Positions 42,167 through 51,640 are shown, counted from the stretch's first letter. The stretch: 60,599 nt of DNA from Dactylosporangium sucinum (GCF_014647515.1 NZ_BMPI01000070.1:1-60599), one strand, 5' to 3'. The notes: generated by a model from the letters alone, not told the origin. A program made the numbers and translations.

Positions 42167-43372
42167 ATGAGAACTCGGCGGGCCGCGATCGCGGCAGCGC
42201 TGGCGGTGTCGTTACTGGTGGTCGCCGCGTGCGGCGACGACGCCGGGGACGGCTCCGGCTCGGGCGACGGGCCCGGCGGCGGACCGATGAAGATCGACGC
42301 GCTGGTCGCGCTCAGCGGCCCGCTCGCCGTCATCGGCGGGGCCATGCAGCAGGGCATGGACGCCGCCGTCCAGGTCGTCAACGACAACGGCGGGGTGCTC
42401 GGGCAGCCCCTCAAAATCAACTACATCGACAACGCCGGCAGCGCCGACCAGTCGGCGGCGAAGCTGCAGGAGCTGCTGAGCGGGGGCAAGCCGCACGCCG
42501 TCATCCCCGGCGTCGCCTCCGAGATCCCGGCCGGCATCCCGATCCTCGCCCAGGCCGGCATCTTCACGTCCCAGCACTTCACCGGGGCGACCTTCAACGA
42601 CCCGAAGAAATACCCGCTGGAGTTCGGCAACGCCCACACCATCCCCGACTACGTCGGCAGCCTGGTGAGCAAGGCGAAGGAGAGCGGGTACAAGAGCGTC
42701 GGCATCCTCGACATCGACGACGCCTCGGGCCAGGCGTTCGAGGCGGTTGCCGGCCCCGCCTTCAAGGCCGCCGACATCGCCGTCACCTTCGCCCGCGTCC
42801 CGCCGGACTCGATCGACGCCACACCCCAGCTCCAGCAGGTCCTCGCCCCGAACCCCGACGCGCTGATCTTCGCCGGCTACAGCCCCGCCGCCGGTGCCAT
42901 GGCCAAGGCCCGCGCCAAGCTCGCCGTCACCCTGCCGACGATCGCCGCCCAGACGTACTCCGCCAACAACCTCGCCGACCTCGCCCCGGCGAACACCTAC
43001 GACGGCATCCTGTTCCAGCAGCTGGCGACGAGCGTCAAGGGCACCCCGCAGACCGAGAGCGCGGCGTTCAAGAAGTTCTACGACGCGGTGCTGGCCAAGT
43101 CCGGCGGCAAGCTGCCGTTCCCGATCAACACGTACCTCGTCGCCTACCACGACGTCATCCTGGCCGCCGCGGCCGCCAACCTCGCCGGCAGCCTCGACGC
43201 CAAGAAGATGGCGAAGGCCCTGGAGGGCGCCAAGCCGGCGGACATGCCGCTCTACGTCAGCCCGGTGACGTTCTCCGCCGACAACCACTTCCCGACGTTC
43301 GCCCCGGGCGACTTCGTCTTCACCAAGTACGGCCCGGTCGAGAAGGGGCTCAGCGTCCCTTCGGCCGGCTGA
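42167..43372 (+). CDS. ABC transporter substrate-binding lipoprotein, branched-chain type
   Basis: A 401-residue type-I periplasmic-binding-fold protein anchored to the outer face of the membrane. The signal peptide (MRTRRAAIAAALAVSLLVV) ends in the lipobox VAAC, and a Gly/Ser/Asp-rich linker follows before KIDALVALSGPLAVIGG. Length and fold match LivK-like receptors. ATG at 42167 has a GTGGAG site. It is separated by over 3 kb from the permease operon but shares its AT-rich box, so it is probably the receptor of that transporter. A hairpin at 43396 ends the unit. Confidence 0.92.
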   Translation: MRTRRAAIAAALAVSLLVVAACGDDAGDGSGSGDGPGGGPMKIDALVALSGPLAVIGGAMQQGMDAAVQVVNDNGGVLGQPLKINYIDNAGSADQSAAKLQELLSGGKPHAVIPGVASEIPAGIPILAQAGIFTSQHFTGATFNDPKKYPLEFGNAHTIPDYVGSLVSKAKESGYKSVGILDIDDASGQAFEAVAGPAFKAADIAVTFARVPPDSIDATPQLQQVLAPNPDALIFAGYSPAAGAMAKARAKLAVTLPTIAAQTYSANNLADLAPANTYDGILFQQLATSVKGTPQTESAAFKKFYDAVLAKSGGKLPFPINTYLVAYHDVILAAAAANLAGSLDAKKMAKALEGAKPADMPLYVSPVTFSADNHFPTFAPGDFVFTKYGPVEKGLSVPSAG

Positions 43373-43395
43373 TCGCGCCGCGATCGAACCGTCCC

Positions 43396-43430
43396 GGTCC
43401 GGGTGCCCCGCCGCTTGGGGCGCCCGGACC
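43396..43430. terminator. Terminator hairpin after the binding-protein gene
   Basis: A 14-base-pair stem with one mismatch (GGTCCGGGTGCCCC and GGGGCGCCCGGACC, 7-base loop) separates the lipoprotein gene from the MFS gene. Confidence 0.75.
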
Positions 43431-43457
43431 GCTCCACCGCCTCCGCAGGAGACGCCC

Positions 43458-44846
43458 ATGCGGTACCTCCCGTCGCGCCCCGCCGCGACGTTCGGCGTGC
43501 TCGTCGTCGCCACCACCGTGTTCGCGCTGCTGCAGGCGATGGTGATCCCGGTGCTGCCGGAGATCCGGCGCGCGCTGCACACCGACGCGCGCAGCGTCAC
43601 CTGGGTGGTCAGCGGGTACCTCCTGTCGGCCGCGATCGCCACCCCGGTCCTCGGCCGGCTCGGCGACGCGGTCGGCAAGAAGCCGATGCTGGTGACCGCG
43701 CTCGCCATGCTGGCCGCGGGCTCGCTCGGCGCGGCGGTCGCGCCCGGCATCGGCACCATGACGGCGGCGCGGGTGCTGCAGGGCGCCGGCGGCGCGGTGA
43801 TGCCGCTGGCCTTCGGCATCGTGCGCGACGAGTTCCCGGCCGAGCGGGTACCCTCGGCGATCGGCGTCCTGGCCGCGATCTCCGGGATCGGCGCGAGCGC
43901 CGGGCTGGTGCTGGCCGGGCCGATCGTCGACGCGCTGGGCTACCGGTGGCTGTTCCTCCTGCCGATGCTGATGATCGCGGTCACCGCCGTCGCGGCCGTC
44001 TTCGTCGTGCGCGCCTCGGCGGGGCGGGCCGAGCCGATCTCCTGGGCGCCGGCACCGTTCCTGGCCGGCGCACTGGCCACCTTCGTGCTGGCCACCACCG
44101 AGGCCTCCCGCTGGGGCTGGGCCAGCGGGCGCACGCTCGGCCTCTACGCCGTCTCGGCGGTGCTCGCCGCAGGCTGGCTGCGGCTCGAGTCCCGCGCCCG
44201 GCATCCGCTCATCGACCTCAAGATGATGCGGATCCCGGCCATGCTGTCGGGCAACGCGGTCTCGTTCCTGCTCGGCTTCGCGATGTTCGCCGTCTACGCG
44301 TTCGTGCCGCAGCTGCTGCAGGCACCGTCGTCGACCGGCTACGGCGTCGGCGCCACCGTCACCGAATCCGGCCTGCTGATGCTGCCGCTGGCCAGCGCGG
44401 TCTTCGTCGGCGGCCTGGTCACCGCGCGGCTCGTGCGGCGCAACGGCTCGCGGCGGGTCGTGGTCTCCTCGAGCGTGGTCATCGCCGGCTGCCTCGCCGT
44501 CGTCGCGTGGGGGTACGCGGCGACGTGGCAGCTGGTGACCACGCTCGGGGTCTACGGCGTCGCGCTCGGCGTGGCGCTGGCCTCGCTCGCCACGCTCGTG
44601 GTGGTCTCGGCGCCGCCGTCGCAGTCCGCCGTGGCCGGCGCGGTCAACCTCAACGCCCGCAACATCGGCGGCTCCGTGGGTACCGCCGTCATGGCCACCG
44701 TCGTCACGGCGCGGCTGGACGCCTCGGGCGCGCCGGTCGGGTCCGGCTACACGGCGGGGTTCGTGCTCCTCGCCGTCGCGATGGCGCTCGCCACCGCGCT
44801 GGCCGTCGCAATACCGCGCCCGGCGGCGCAGCCGGCCGGTGCTTGA
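43458..44846 (+). CDS. MFS transporter, DHA2-like
   Basis: A 462-residue membrane transporter of the major facilitator superfamily. Many hydrophobic segments are visible, with motif A variant GRLGDAVGKKPML after segment 2 and the antiporter-like GAGGAVMPLAFGIVRDEFP. The arrangement resembles 14-segment drug:proton antiporters. ATG at 43458 has a CAGGAGA site. It carries no operator of its own and sits after the hairpin at 43396. It may import the substrate or export an intermediate; the direction cannot be told. Confidence 0.88.
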   Translation: MRYLPSRPAATFGVLVVATTVFALLQAMVIPVLPEIRRALHTDARSVTWVVSGYLLSAAIATPVLGRLGDAVGKKPMLVTALAMLAAGSLGAAVAPGIGTMTAARVLQGAGGAVMPLAFGIVRDEFPAERVPSAIGVLAAISGIGASAGLVLAGPIVDALGYRWLFLLPMLMIAVTAVAAVFVVRASAGRAEPISWAPAPFLAGALATFVLATTEASRWGWASGRTLGLYAVSAVLAAGWLRLESRARHPLIDLKMMRIPAMLSGNAVSFLLGFAMFAVYAFVPQLLQAPSSTGYGVGATVTESGLLMLPLASAVFVGGLVTARLVRRNGSRRVVVSSSVVIAGCLAVVAWGYAATWQLVTTLGVYGVALGVALASLATLVVVSAPPSQSAVAGAVNLNARNIGGSVGTAVMATVVTARLDASGAPVGSGYTAGFVLLAVAMALATALAVAIPRPAAQPAGA

Positions 44847-44872
44847 CGCGCGGCCGGGCACGCAACTAGGTT
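44843..44872 (+). promoter_or_regulatory. Promoter of the 44913 gene
   Basis: TTGACG (44843-44848), 18-base spacer and TAGGTT (44867-44872); the operator begins at the next base. The -35 box overlaps the MFS stop codon region. Confidence 0.6.
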
Positions 44873-44890
44873 CTCAACCACATGGTTGGT
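44873..44890. promoter_or_regulatory. Operator palindrome, site 12
   Basis: CTCAACCACATGGTTGGT has 12 of 14 consensus matches with a perfect right half, directly after the -10 box and 22 bases before the ATG at 44913. Confidence 0.85.
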
Positions 44891-44912
44891 TAAACCGCTG
44901 CGAGGAGACACC

Positions 44913-45953
44913 ATGTCGATGTTCGCCGAGACGATCGCGCCCACACACGAGTATCGGCACGTTCCCGACGACCAGCCGGCCTACAACGAGAGCACCTACT
45001 ACAACTTCCTGTGCCCGGAGGCCGGCGTCGTCGGCTGGGTGCGGGTGGCGATGCAGGCCAACCAACCGGCGGGTCAGGCCAGTGTGCTGGTCTTCCTCCC
45101 CGACGGCGAGACGCTGTTCACCCACCAGCGCACCACGGACCTGACCGCCGACCGGCTCGCCGTCGGCGACCTGGCCTTCGAGATCGTCGAACCGCACCGG
45201 CGGCAGCGGCTGCGGTACGACGGCCCGCTCTCGTCCTTCAGCGAACCCAAGGTGCTCGCGTCGCCCGGCGAGGCGTTCCGCGCCGCCCCGAAGCGCGCGG
45301 CGCGGATCCGGCTGTCGGTCACCGGCCACGGCGCGTCGTTCGGCACCAACGGCGACCACCCGGCGAACATCCTCGAGGACACCATGGCCATCGGCCACTA
45401 CGAGCAGTTCATCCACGTCGAGGGCGACCTCGAGCTCGACGGGCGGCGGCTCGCGGTCAGCGGCGGCGGCCTGCGGGACCACTCGTGGGGGCCGCGCGAC
45501 TGGGCCGGCCCGTTGTCGTACCGCTGGATCGTCGTCGCCTTCGAGGACGGCTCGGCCGTCATGACCCTCGACGTCGCCCGGCGCGACGGCGGGCGCACCC
45601 GCCGCGCGGCCGTGGTCGACGGCGGCATCACGTCCCCGGCCGAGCTGACCGGCCAGACCGTCGAGTGGACCGCGGACGGCTTCTGCCGCAAGGCCGTGTC
45701 CGAGGTCGCGACCCCCGCCGGTCCCGTCACCCTGACCGGCACCGCCCGGGCACCGGAACGCTTCGTGCCGCTGCGGCACCGGCGCACCGCCGCGGACGGC
45801 ACCGAACTGGTCACGCGGATCGGTTACTCCGCCTACGAGTTCGTGTCCAGCGACGGGCGGCGCGGCCTGGGCATCGTCGAGATGCTCGACCAGCTCGTCG
45901 ACGGCCGGCCCGTCGGCATGACCGGCGCGACGCCGCCGCAGCCGCAGTCGTGA
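44913..45953 (+). CDS. Uncharacterised lipocalin-like protein (DUF7064/7065-like)
   Basis: A 346-residue soluble protein. It has an N-terminal beta-rich part with VLVFLPDGETLF and a C-terminal part with GGGLRDHSWGPRDWAGPLSYRW, then FVSSDGRRGLGIVEM. The RDHSWGxRDW motif is typical of Svf1/AttH-like double-lipocalin proteins often found beside lipid and steroid genes; the family name given is tentative. ATG at 44913 has a GAGGAGA site. The next gene overlaps it by 4 bases. A shortened relative is encoded at 14106. Its conservation of H and D residues suggests a catalytic role, but none is established. Confidence 0.65.
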   Translation: MSMFAETIAPTHEYRHVPDDQPAYNESTYYNFLCPEAGVVGWVRVAMQANQPAGQASVLVFLPDGETLFTHQRTTDLTADRLAVGDLAFEIVEPHRRQRLRYDGPLSSFSEPKVLASPGEAFRAAPKRAARIRLSVTGHGASFGTNGDHPANILEDTMAIGHYEQFIHVEGDLELDGRRLAVSGGGLRDHSWGPRDWAGPLSYRWIVVAFEDGSAVMTLDVARRDGGRTRRAAVVDGGITSPAELTGQTVEWTADGFCRKAVSEVATPAGPVTLTGTARAPERFVPLRHRRTAADGTELVTRIGYSAYEFVSSDGRRGLGIVEMLDQLVDGRPVGMTGATPPQPQS

Positions 45954-46984
45954 CCGCGCCGCTCGCCGAGGGAGTGCCGCCGGCCGTCCGCGAGTGGCTG
46001 GCCCGCGGGCTGCCCGAGGCCGATCCGCCGTTCACCGCCGAGCGCATCTCCGGTGGGTACAGCATGCTGACCTACCGCGTGGCCGACCGTTCGGGGCGCG
46101 GTTGGGTGCTGCGCCACGCCCCGGCCGGACGCCACGAGGGCGGCGCGCACGACGTGGGCCGCGAGGCCCGGGCGATGGCCGCGCTGTGCACCACGCCGGT
46201 GCCGGTGCCCCGGGTCCGCCTCACCGGGACCGCCGACGACCCGCTCGGCTTGCCGTGCCACGTCACCGACTTCGTCGACGGCCACGTGCTGGGCAACGCG
46301 GAGGCGGCCGCCGCGCTCCTCGAACCGCCGGCGCTGCGCCGGGCGTCCCTCGACGTCGTGGCCACGCTCGCCGCCCTGCACACCGTGGCGCCGGACGAGA
46401 TCGGGCTGGGCGACCTCGGCCCGCGCCGCTCGTACCTGAGCCGCCAGCTGCACCGCTGGCGCTCGGTCATCGCCGGCGCCGCCGATGGGGCCCCGACGCA
46501 GGCCGCCGAGCTCGGACGGATCGCGCAGGACCTGGAGCGCCGGATGCCCCGCGACGACCGGTGCCGCGTCGTGCACGGCGACTACCGGCTCGGCAACGCG
46601 ATCGTCGGCCCCGACGGCGAGATCCGGGCCGTGCTGGACTGGGAGCTCGTCACCCTCGGCGAGCCGCTGGCCGACCTTGGGCTGCTGGCCGCGTTCTGGG
46701 ACCCGCCGGCCGAGGCGATGCTCGGCGTGCGGCTGGCGACGTCGGCGCCCGGCGCCGCCGGGCTCGGCGAGGCGCTGGCCCACTACGCCGGCCTCACCGG
46801 CGCGAGCCTCGACGACTTCGAGTACCACTACCGCATGGCGTGCTGGCGGGTGGCCGGCACGGCGCTGCGGGCGCTGCACCGGTATCGGTCCGGGGTGATG
46901 AACGACGCCGTCGACACGTCGAAGTTCGTCGCCGCGTGCGACGCCTGGATCCGGCTCGCCAACGCGCCGGCGCTCGGACGCTGA
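45950..46984 (+). CDS. APH/choline-kinase-like phosphotransferase
   Basis: A 344-residue kinase-fold protein. The catalytic loop is VHGDYRLGNAIV (HGDxxxxN) and the metal-binding aspartate is in AVLDWELVTLG; an ACAD10-like N-terminal ISGGYSMLTYRV lobe precedes it. In animals a related kinase domain is fused to acyl-CoA dehydrogenase (ACAD10/11) and phosphorylates 4-hydroxy acids before dehydration. That precedent fits this island: the protein may phosphorylate a hydroxyacyl group as a leaving group. GTG at 45950 overlaps the upstream stop (GTGA). It is controlled with 44913 by site 12. Confidence 0.8.
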   Translation: MTAPLAEGVPPAVREWLARGLPEADPPFTAERISGGYSMLTYRVADRSGRGWVLRHAPAGRHEGGAHDVGREARAMAALCTTPVPVPRVRLTGTADDPLGLPCHVTDFVDGHVLGNAEAAAALLEPPALRRASLDVVATLAALHTVAPDEIGLGDLGPRRSYLSRQLHRWRSVIAGAADGAPTQAAELGRIAQDLERRMPRDDRCRVVHGDYRLGNAIVGPDGEIRAVLDWELVTLGEPLADLGLLAAFWDPPAEAMLGVRLATSAPGAAGLGEALAHYAGLTGASLDDFEYHYRMACWRVAGTALRALHRYRSGVMNDAVDTSKFVAACDAWIRLANAPALGR

Positions 46985-46987
46985 GCC

Positions 46988-47773
46988 TCACTCCCCGATG
47001 AAGTCGGGCTCGGCACGCTCGGCGAACGCGGCCAACCCGATGCGTGGGTCCGCGGCGCGCATGTGCTCCACGGTCAGCCGCCGCTCGATCTCCAGGGCGG
47101 CGCCGAGGTCCGGCGCGGCCAGGCCCAGGCGGATCGCCTCCTTCATCCGCGCGGTCGCGACCGGGCTGCGCCGGGCGAGCACGGCGGCCATCGCCCGGGC
47201 GTGGCCGAGCACCTCCGCCGCCGGCCGCACCGCGTTGACGAGTCCGGCGGCGAGGGCTTCGCGCGGTTCGACCGGCACGCCGCTGAACATCAGCCACTTC
47301 GCCCGGCGCTCGCCGATCAGCCGGGGCAGCCGCTGGGAGCCGCCGCCGCCGGGAATCAGCCCGTAGACGGCGTGCTGGTCGGCGAGGCGGGCGTCGTCGG
47401 CGACGACGGCGAGGTCGCACGCCTGCATCAGCTCGAACCCGCCCGCGTAGGCGATGCCGTGCACGGCCGCGATCGACGGCAGCGGCGAGTCGGCGAGGCG
47501 CCCGAAGACCTGATGCCAGTACGCCATGAACTCGGCCAGCAGGCCGGAGTCCGCGACCTTGTCGTCGACCGCGCCGAGGTCCGCGCCGGCGCAGAACCCC
47601 CGGCCCTCGCCGCGCAGGATGAGCACCCGGACGGCCCGGTCGCCCTCCGCCATCCGCAGCGCCCGCTCGATCTGGCGCAGCATCTCCCGGTCGATGGCGT
47701 TGAGCTTCTCCGGCCGGCTCAGCACCAGCTCACCGACCCGATCGTGCACGTCGAACCGCACCCGGTCGCTCAC
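46988..47773 (-). CDS. Enoyl-CoA hydratase family protein
   Basis: A 261-residue crotonase with GFCAGADLGAV (about 59-69) and AYAGGFELMQACDLAV; the glutamate in GGFEL corresponds to the first hydratase glutamate, while the second is a histidine. It also has the GLIPGGGGSQRLPRLIG loop of true hydratases. GTG at 47773 overlaps the stop of the luciferase-like gene. It is the last gene in the unit starting at 49610. Of the island's crotonases it is the one closest to a conventional hydratase. Confidence 0.87.
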   Translation of the reverse strand: MSDRVRFDVHDRVGELVLSRPEKLNAIDREMLRQIERALRMAEGDRAVRVLILRGEGRGFCAGADLGAVDDKVADSGLLAEFMAYWHQVFGRLADSPLPSIAAVHGIAYAGGFELMQACDLAVVADDARLADQHAVYGLIPGGGGSQRLPRLIGERRAKWLMFSGVPVEPREALAAGLVNAVRPAAEVLGHARAMAAVLARRSPVATARMKEAIRLGLAAPDLGAALEIERRLTVEHMRAADPRIGLAAFAERAEPDFIGE

Positions 47774-48672
47774 CGCAGCTCCGGCAGGACGTCGTGGGCG
47801 ATCGTGTCCAAAACCCGGTCGCGGTCCTCGGGGGCGGCGGCGACCTGCAGGATCACCGTGTCCGCGCCGGCGGCGGCGAACTCGCGGATCCGGCGGGCGA
47901 CCGCACCCGGCGAGCCGAGCAGCAGATAGCGGTCGGCGAGCGGCGCGAAGTCCTGCCGGTAGGCGGCGCTGACGTAGTCGATGCCGGCCCGCCGCGCCCG
48001 GCCGGCGTCCGGATCGGCGCAGGCGAAGGCGAACAGGGCCGCTCCGACGCTCGACGGGTCGCGCCCGTGCCCGGCGGCCGCGGCCCGGACCCCGTCCAGC
48101 CCGGCCCGCAGCTGCTCCGGCGTCACCATGTACGGCAGCCAGGTGCTGGCGAACCGGCCGGCGCGGCGGATCGCGCCGTCCTTGCGGCCGCCGAGCCAGA
48201 TCGGCGGCCCGCCGGGCTGCACCGGCGGCGGGTCGAGCGCGACGTCCCGAAGCCGCGTGTAGGTTCCCTCGTACGACACGGGTCCTCCGCGGAACAGCAG
48301 GCGCAGCACTTCGAGTCCCTCGTCGAGCCGCCGGAACCGCTCGGCCGGGTCGACGCCGACGGCTTCGAACTCGGCCGGCGCTTCCCCGCCGGCACCGACG
48401 CCGAGCTCGAATCGCCCCTGCGCGACCTGGTCGAGCGTCGCGGCCAGCTTGGCGGCGAGGGCGGCCGGGTAGAGGGGCAGCAGGCTCACCGTGCTGACCA
48501 GCCGGATCCGCGTGGTCACCGCGGCCGCCGCGGCGAGCTCGACGAACGGGTTCGGCGCGACCTGGAAGAACAGGTGCTCGCCACAGGCCAGGTAGTCGAA
48601 GCCGAGCGCCTCGGCCCGCCGGGCGTCGGCGGGCACGGACCCGGCGGCCCCGAGCGCCAGGCCGGCCTTCAC
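47770..48672 (-). CDS. LLM-family F420- or flavin-dependent oxidoreductase
   Basis: A 300-residue luciferase-like TIM-barrel oxidoreductase. Landmarks are ALGFDYLACGEHLFF, RIRLVSTVSLLPLYPAALAAK, GRFELGVGAGG and the C-terminal LLGSPGAVARRIREFA. Such actinobacterial proteins usually use coenzyme F420 to reduce double bonds or oxidise alcohols. GTG at 48672 overlaps the next luciferase-like gene by 4 bases, and the two proteins are paralogues. They may act on the same intermediate in successive steps or form a heteromer. Confidence 0.85.
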   Translation of the reverse strand: MKAGLALGAAGSVPADARRAEALGFDYLACGEHLFFQVAPNPFVELAAAAAVTTRIRLVSTVSLLPLYPAALAAKLAATLDQVAQGRFELGVGAGGEAPAEFEAVGVDPAERFRRLDEGLEVLRLLFRGGPVSYEGTYTRLRDVALDPPPVQPGGPPIWLGGRKDGAIRRAGRFASTWLPYMVTPEQLRAGLDGVRAAAAGHGRDPSSVGAALFAFACADPDAGRARRAGIDYVSAAYRQDFAPLADRYLLLGSPGAVARRIREFAAAGADTVILQVAAAPEDRDRVLDTIAHDVLPELR

Positions 48673-49610
48673 GCCGCCACGGCTTCCCGGAACCGCCCGT
48701 TGAGCTCGTCGAGCAGGTCGCGGGCGGCGGCCTCGGCGCGCGGCAGCCGCGCCAGGGTGCGGAAGTCGGAGACGCCGAGCGCCCGCAGTCGTGGCACGTC
48801 GGCCAGCACGCGCCGGAGATCGAGGGTACCGTCGGCGACGACGGTCGGCAGCGCGGCCGAGATCCGCACGGTGGCGAAGTCGCGGCCGTGCCGCTCGACG
48901 AGCGGGCGCATCGCGTCCAGCGCCGCGGCGAGGTCGCCGGTCTTGACGCCCCACGGGATCCAGCCGGCGCCGTAGGTCGCCAGGCGCCGCGCCACGGCCG
49001 GGATCGCCCGGCCGCCCAGCCATACCGGTACCCCGCCGGGACCGGTGGGCTTGGGTCGCATGTGGACGGCGTCGAGCTCGAACCCGCGCCCCGACATCGA
49101 GACCTCGTCGGTGGTCCACAGTGCCCGGCACGCCGCGAGGGTCTCGTCGAGCACCCGGCCCCGCTCGGCGAACGGCACGCCGACCGCGCGGTACTCGGCC
49201 TCCTGCCAGCCGACGCCGACGCCGAGCTCGAGCCGCCCGTGGGACAGCACGTCGATGGTGGCGGCGGTCTTCGCCAGGAGGACGGCCGGGCGCAGCGGCG
49301 CGACGAGGACGTTGGTGGCGAGCTTGACCCGCGTCGTGACGGCGGCCATCGCCGCCAGCGCGGTCAGCGGCTCCAGCCAGTCCCCGTCGGGGCCGGTGGG
49401 CTGCATGCCGCCGGTGACGCCGCCGGCGGCCGGCTGCCCGTACGCGGACAGGTCGCGGCCGAAGACGAGGTGGTCGACGACGAAGATCCGGTCGATGCCG
49501 GCCGCGTCGGCGGCGCGCGCCTGGTCGAGGATGTGGCGCCAGTCGCCCGGCGACTCGGCGGCGAAGTTGCGGACGGCGACGGAAATCTCCGGCTCGGCAG
49601 GGCCTCCCAT
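48669..49610 (-). CDS. LLM-family F420- or flavin-dependent oxidoreductase
   Basis: A 313-residue luciferase-like protein with GIDRIFVVDHLVFG, VKLATNVLVAPLRPAVLLAKT, GRLELGVGVGWQEAEYRAVG and VPVWLGGR. The GVGVGWQEAEYxAxG wording is typical of F420-dependent subfamilies. ATG at 49610 is used; the ribosome site is weak. It is first in the unit of two luciferase-like genes and a crotonase, facing the SDR gene at 49706 across an operator (49642) that can serve both sides. Confidence 0.85.
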   Translation of the reverse strand: MGGPAEPEISVAVRNFAAESPGDWRHILDQARAADAAGIDRIFVVDHLVFGRDLSAYGQPAAGGVTGGMQPTGPDGDWLEPLTALAAMAAVTTRVKLATNVLVAPLRPAVLLAKTAATIDVLSHGRLELGVGVGWQEAEYRAVGVPFAERGRVLDETLAACRALWTTDEVSMSGRGFELDAVHMRPKPTGPGGVPVWLGGRAIPAVARRLATYGAGWIPWGVKTGDLAAALDAMRPLVERHGRDFATVRISAALPTVVADGTLDLRRVLADVPRLRALGVSDFRTLARLPRAEAAARDLLDELNGRFREAVAA

Positions 49611-49641
49611 GGGTGCAGCATATGGCCGGTCGCGTGCCGTA

Positions 49642-49659
49642 GCCAACCCATCGGTTGGT
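49642..49659. promoter_or_regulatory. Operator palindrome, site 13, shared by divergent units
   Basis: GCCAACCCATCGGTTGGT, 13 of 14 matches, 32 bases from the minus-strand ATG at 49610 and 47 bases from the plus-strand GTG at 49706. Confidence 0.9.
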
Positions 49660-49705
49660 TTGTTATGTTGCCGGTCGACGGAGCCCCGACCCGGATGAGG
49701 TGACC

Positions 49706-50460
<755 letters not shown>

Positions 50461-50461
<1 letters not shown>

Positions 50462-51597
50462 TGACGATCCGTGAAACGCCGTACCGCGTCGTGGTCTGGG
50501 GCCCCGGGTACACCGGCGCCCAGGCCCTGCGCGAGATCGCCCGCCGCCCCGAGCTCCAGCTCGTCGGCTGTCTCGCCTACAGCCCGGCGAAGGTCGGCCG
50601 CGACGCGATGGAGCTCATCGGCGAGCCACCGATCGGCGTCGAGGTCGTCGCCGACCCGCAGGCGATCCACGACCTGGACGCCGACGTCGTCCTCTACGCG
50701 GGCATCGCGCTGCCCGACGAGACGTCGCGGCACGCGGAGATCACCGCACTGCTGCGCGGCGGCAAGAACGTCGTGACGTCGACCGCGTACTTCTTCCCGT
50801 GGCAGCGCGGCGAGGAGTACGTCGCGCCGCTGGAGGCCGCCTGCGCCGAGGGCGGCACGACCCTGCACGGCACCGGCATCCACCCCGGCTGGTTCGCCGA
50901 GCGGTTCGCACTCACCGCGACCAGCCTGTGCACCACCGTGCACGCGGTGCACCTGCGGGAGATCTGCGACCTGAGCCATCACGCGGGCGACACGATCGCC
51001 GCCATCGGCTTCGGCCGGCCGCCGGAACAGCTGGGCTCGAAGACCCGCAAGACGTTGCTGAGCCGGTACTACTTCGAGTGCATCGCCGGGCTCGCCCACC
51101 ACCTCGGCCTGCCGGTCGAGGAGCTGACGGCCGAGGTCCGGTACCTGCCGAGCACCCGGACGCTGCGGTGCGCCGGGGTGACGGTCGAGCGGGGTACCGT
51201 CGGCGCGCTCGACGGCGTGTGGAGCGGGCTCGTCGCCGGCGAACCCGTCATCACCATCCGCGAGCTGTGGTACCTGGACCCGGCGCTCGTCGACGACGGC
51301 GTCGAGCTCGTCTCCGGCGACATGTACGAGGTCGAGGTGCGCGGCCTGCCGGTCGACGTGCGCACACGCGCCGACCTGCGCACCTCGGATGCCCGCGACG
51401 TCTTCGGCGTCGACGACCGGCAGTCCGCGGCCAACCTGGCGACCGCCGTGCAGCTGGTGCAGACGATCCCGGCGGTCGTGGCCGCGCCGCCCGGCATCCT
51501 GCTGGCGCCCGGCTTCGCCTACCCCGCGGCCGACCTGCGCGCCATCCCCGACGTGCTCGGGCGCCGGCCGGCCGTCATCCCCGAGACGATTCGCTGA
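50461..51597 (+). CDS. DapB-like NAD(P)-dependent dehydrogenase
   Basis: A 378-residue protein with an N-terminal Rossmann domain (VVVWGPGYTGAQALREIARRP) and a DapB-type C-terminal domain including TTLHGTGIHPGWFAER. It belongs with dihydrodipicolinate-reductase-like proteins and 2,4-diaminopentanoate dehydrogenase-like proteins that occur in actinobacterial catabolic islands with no assigned function. ATG at 50461 shares a base with the SDR stop. As there is no amino-acid pathway nearby, it more likely acts on a keto or aldehyde intermediate of the island. Substrate unknown. Confidence 0.75.
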
Positions 51598-51614
51598 CGA
51601 TCCGCTGGTCGCGC

Positions 51615-51632
51615 GCCAACCGGCCGGTCGGT
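51615..51632. promoter_or_regulatory. Operator-like palindrome between convergent genes, site 14
   Basis: GCCAACCGGCCGGTCGGT has 12 of 14 consensus matches, in the 43-base gap between the DapB-like gene and the convergent TetR gene. It is not upstream of any gene, so an auxiliary or chance site. Confidence 0.35.
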
Positions 51633-51640
51633 CGGGTGCG

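Noticed and set aside
45060..45080. ACCAACCGGCGGGTCAGG inside the 44913 gene
   Set aside because: Only the left half is good and it is explained by the coding sequence.
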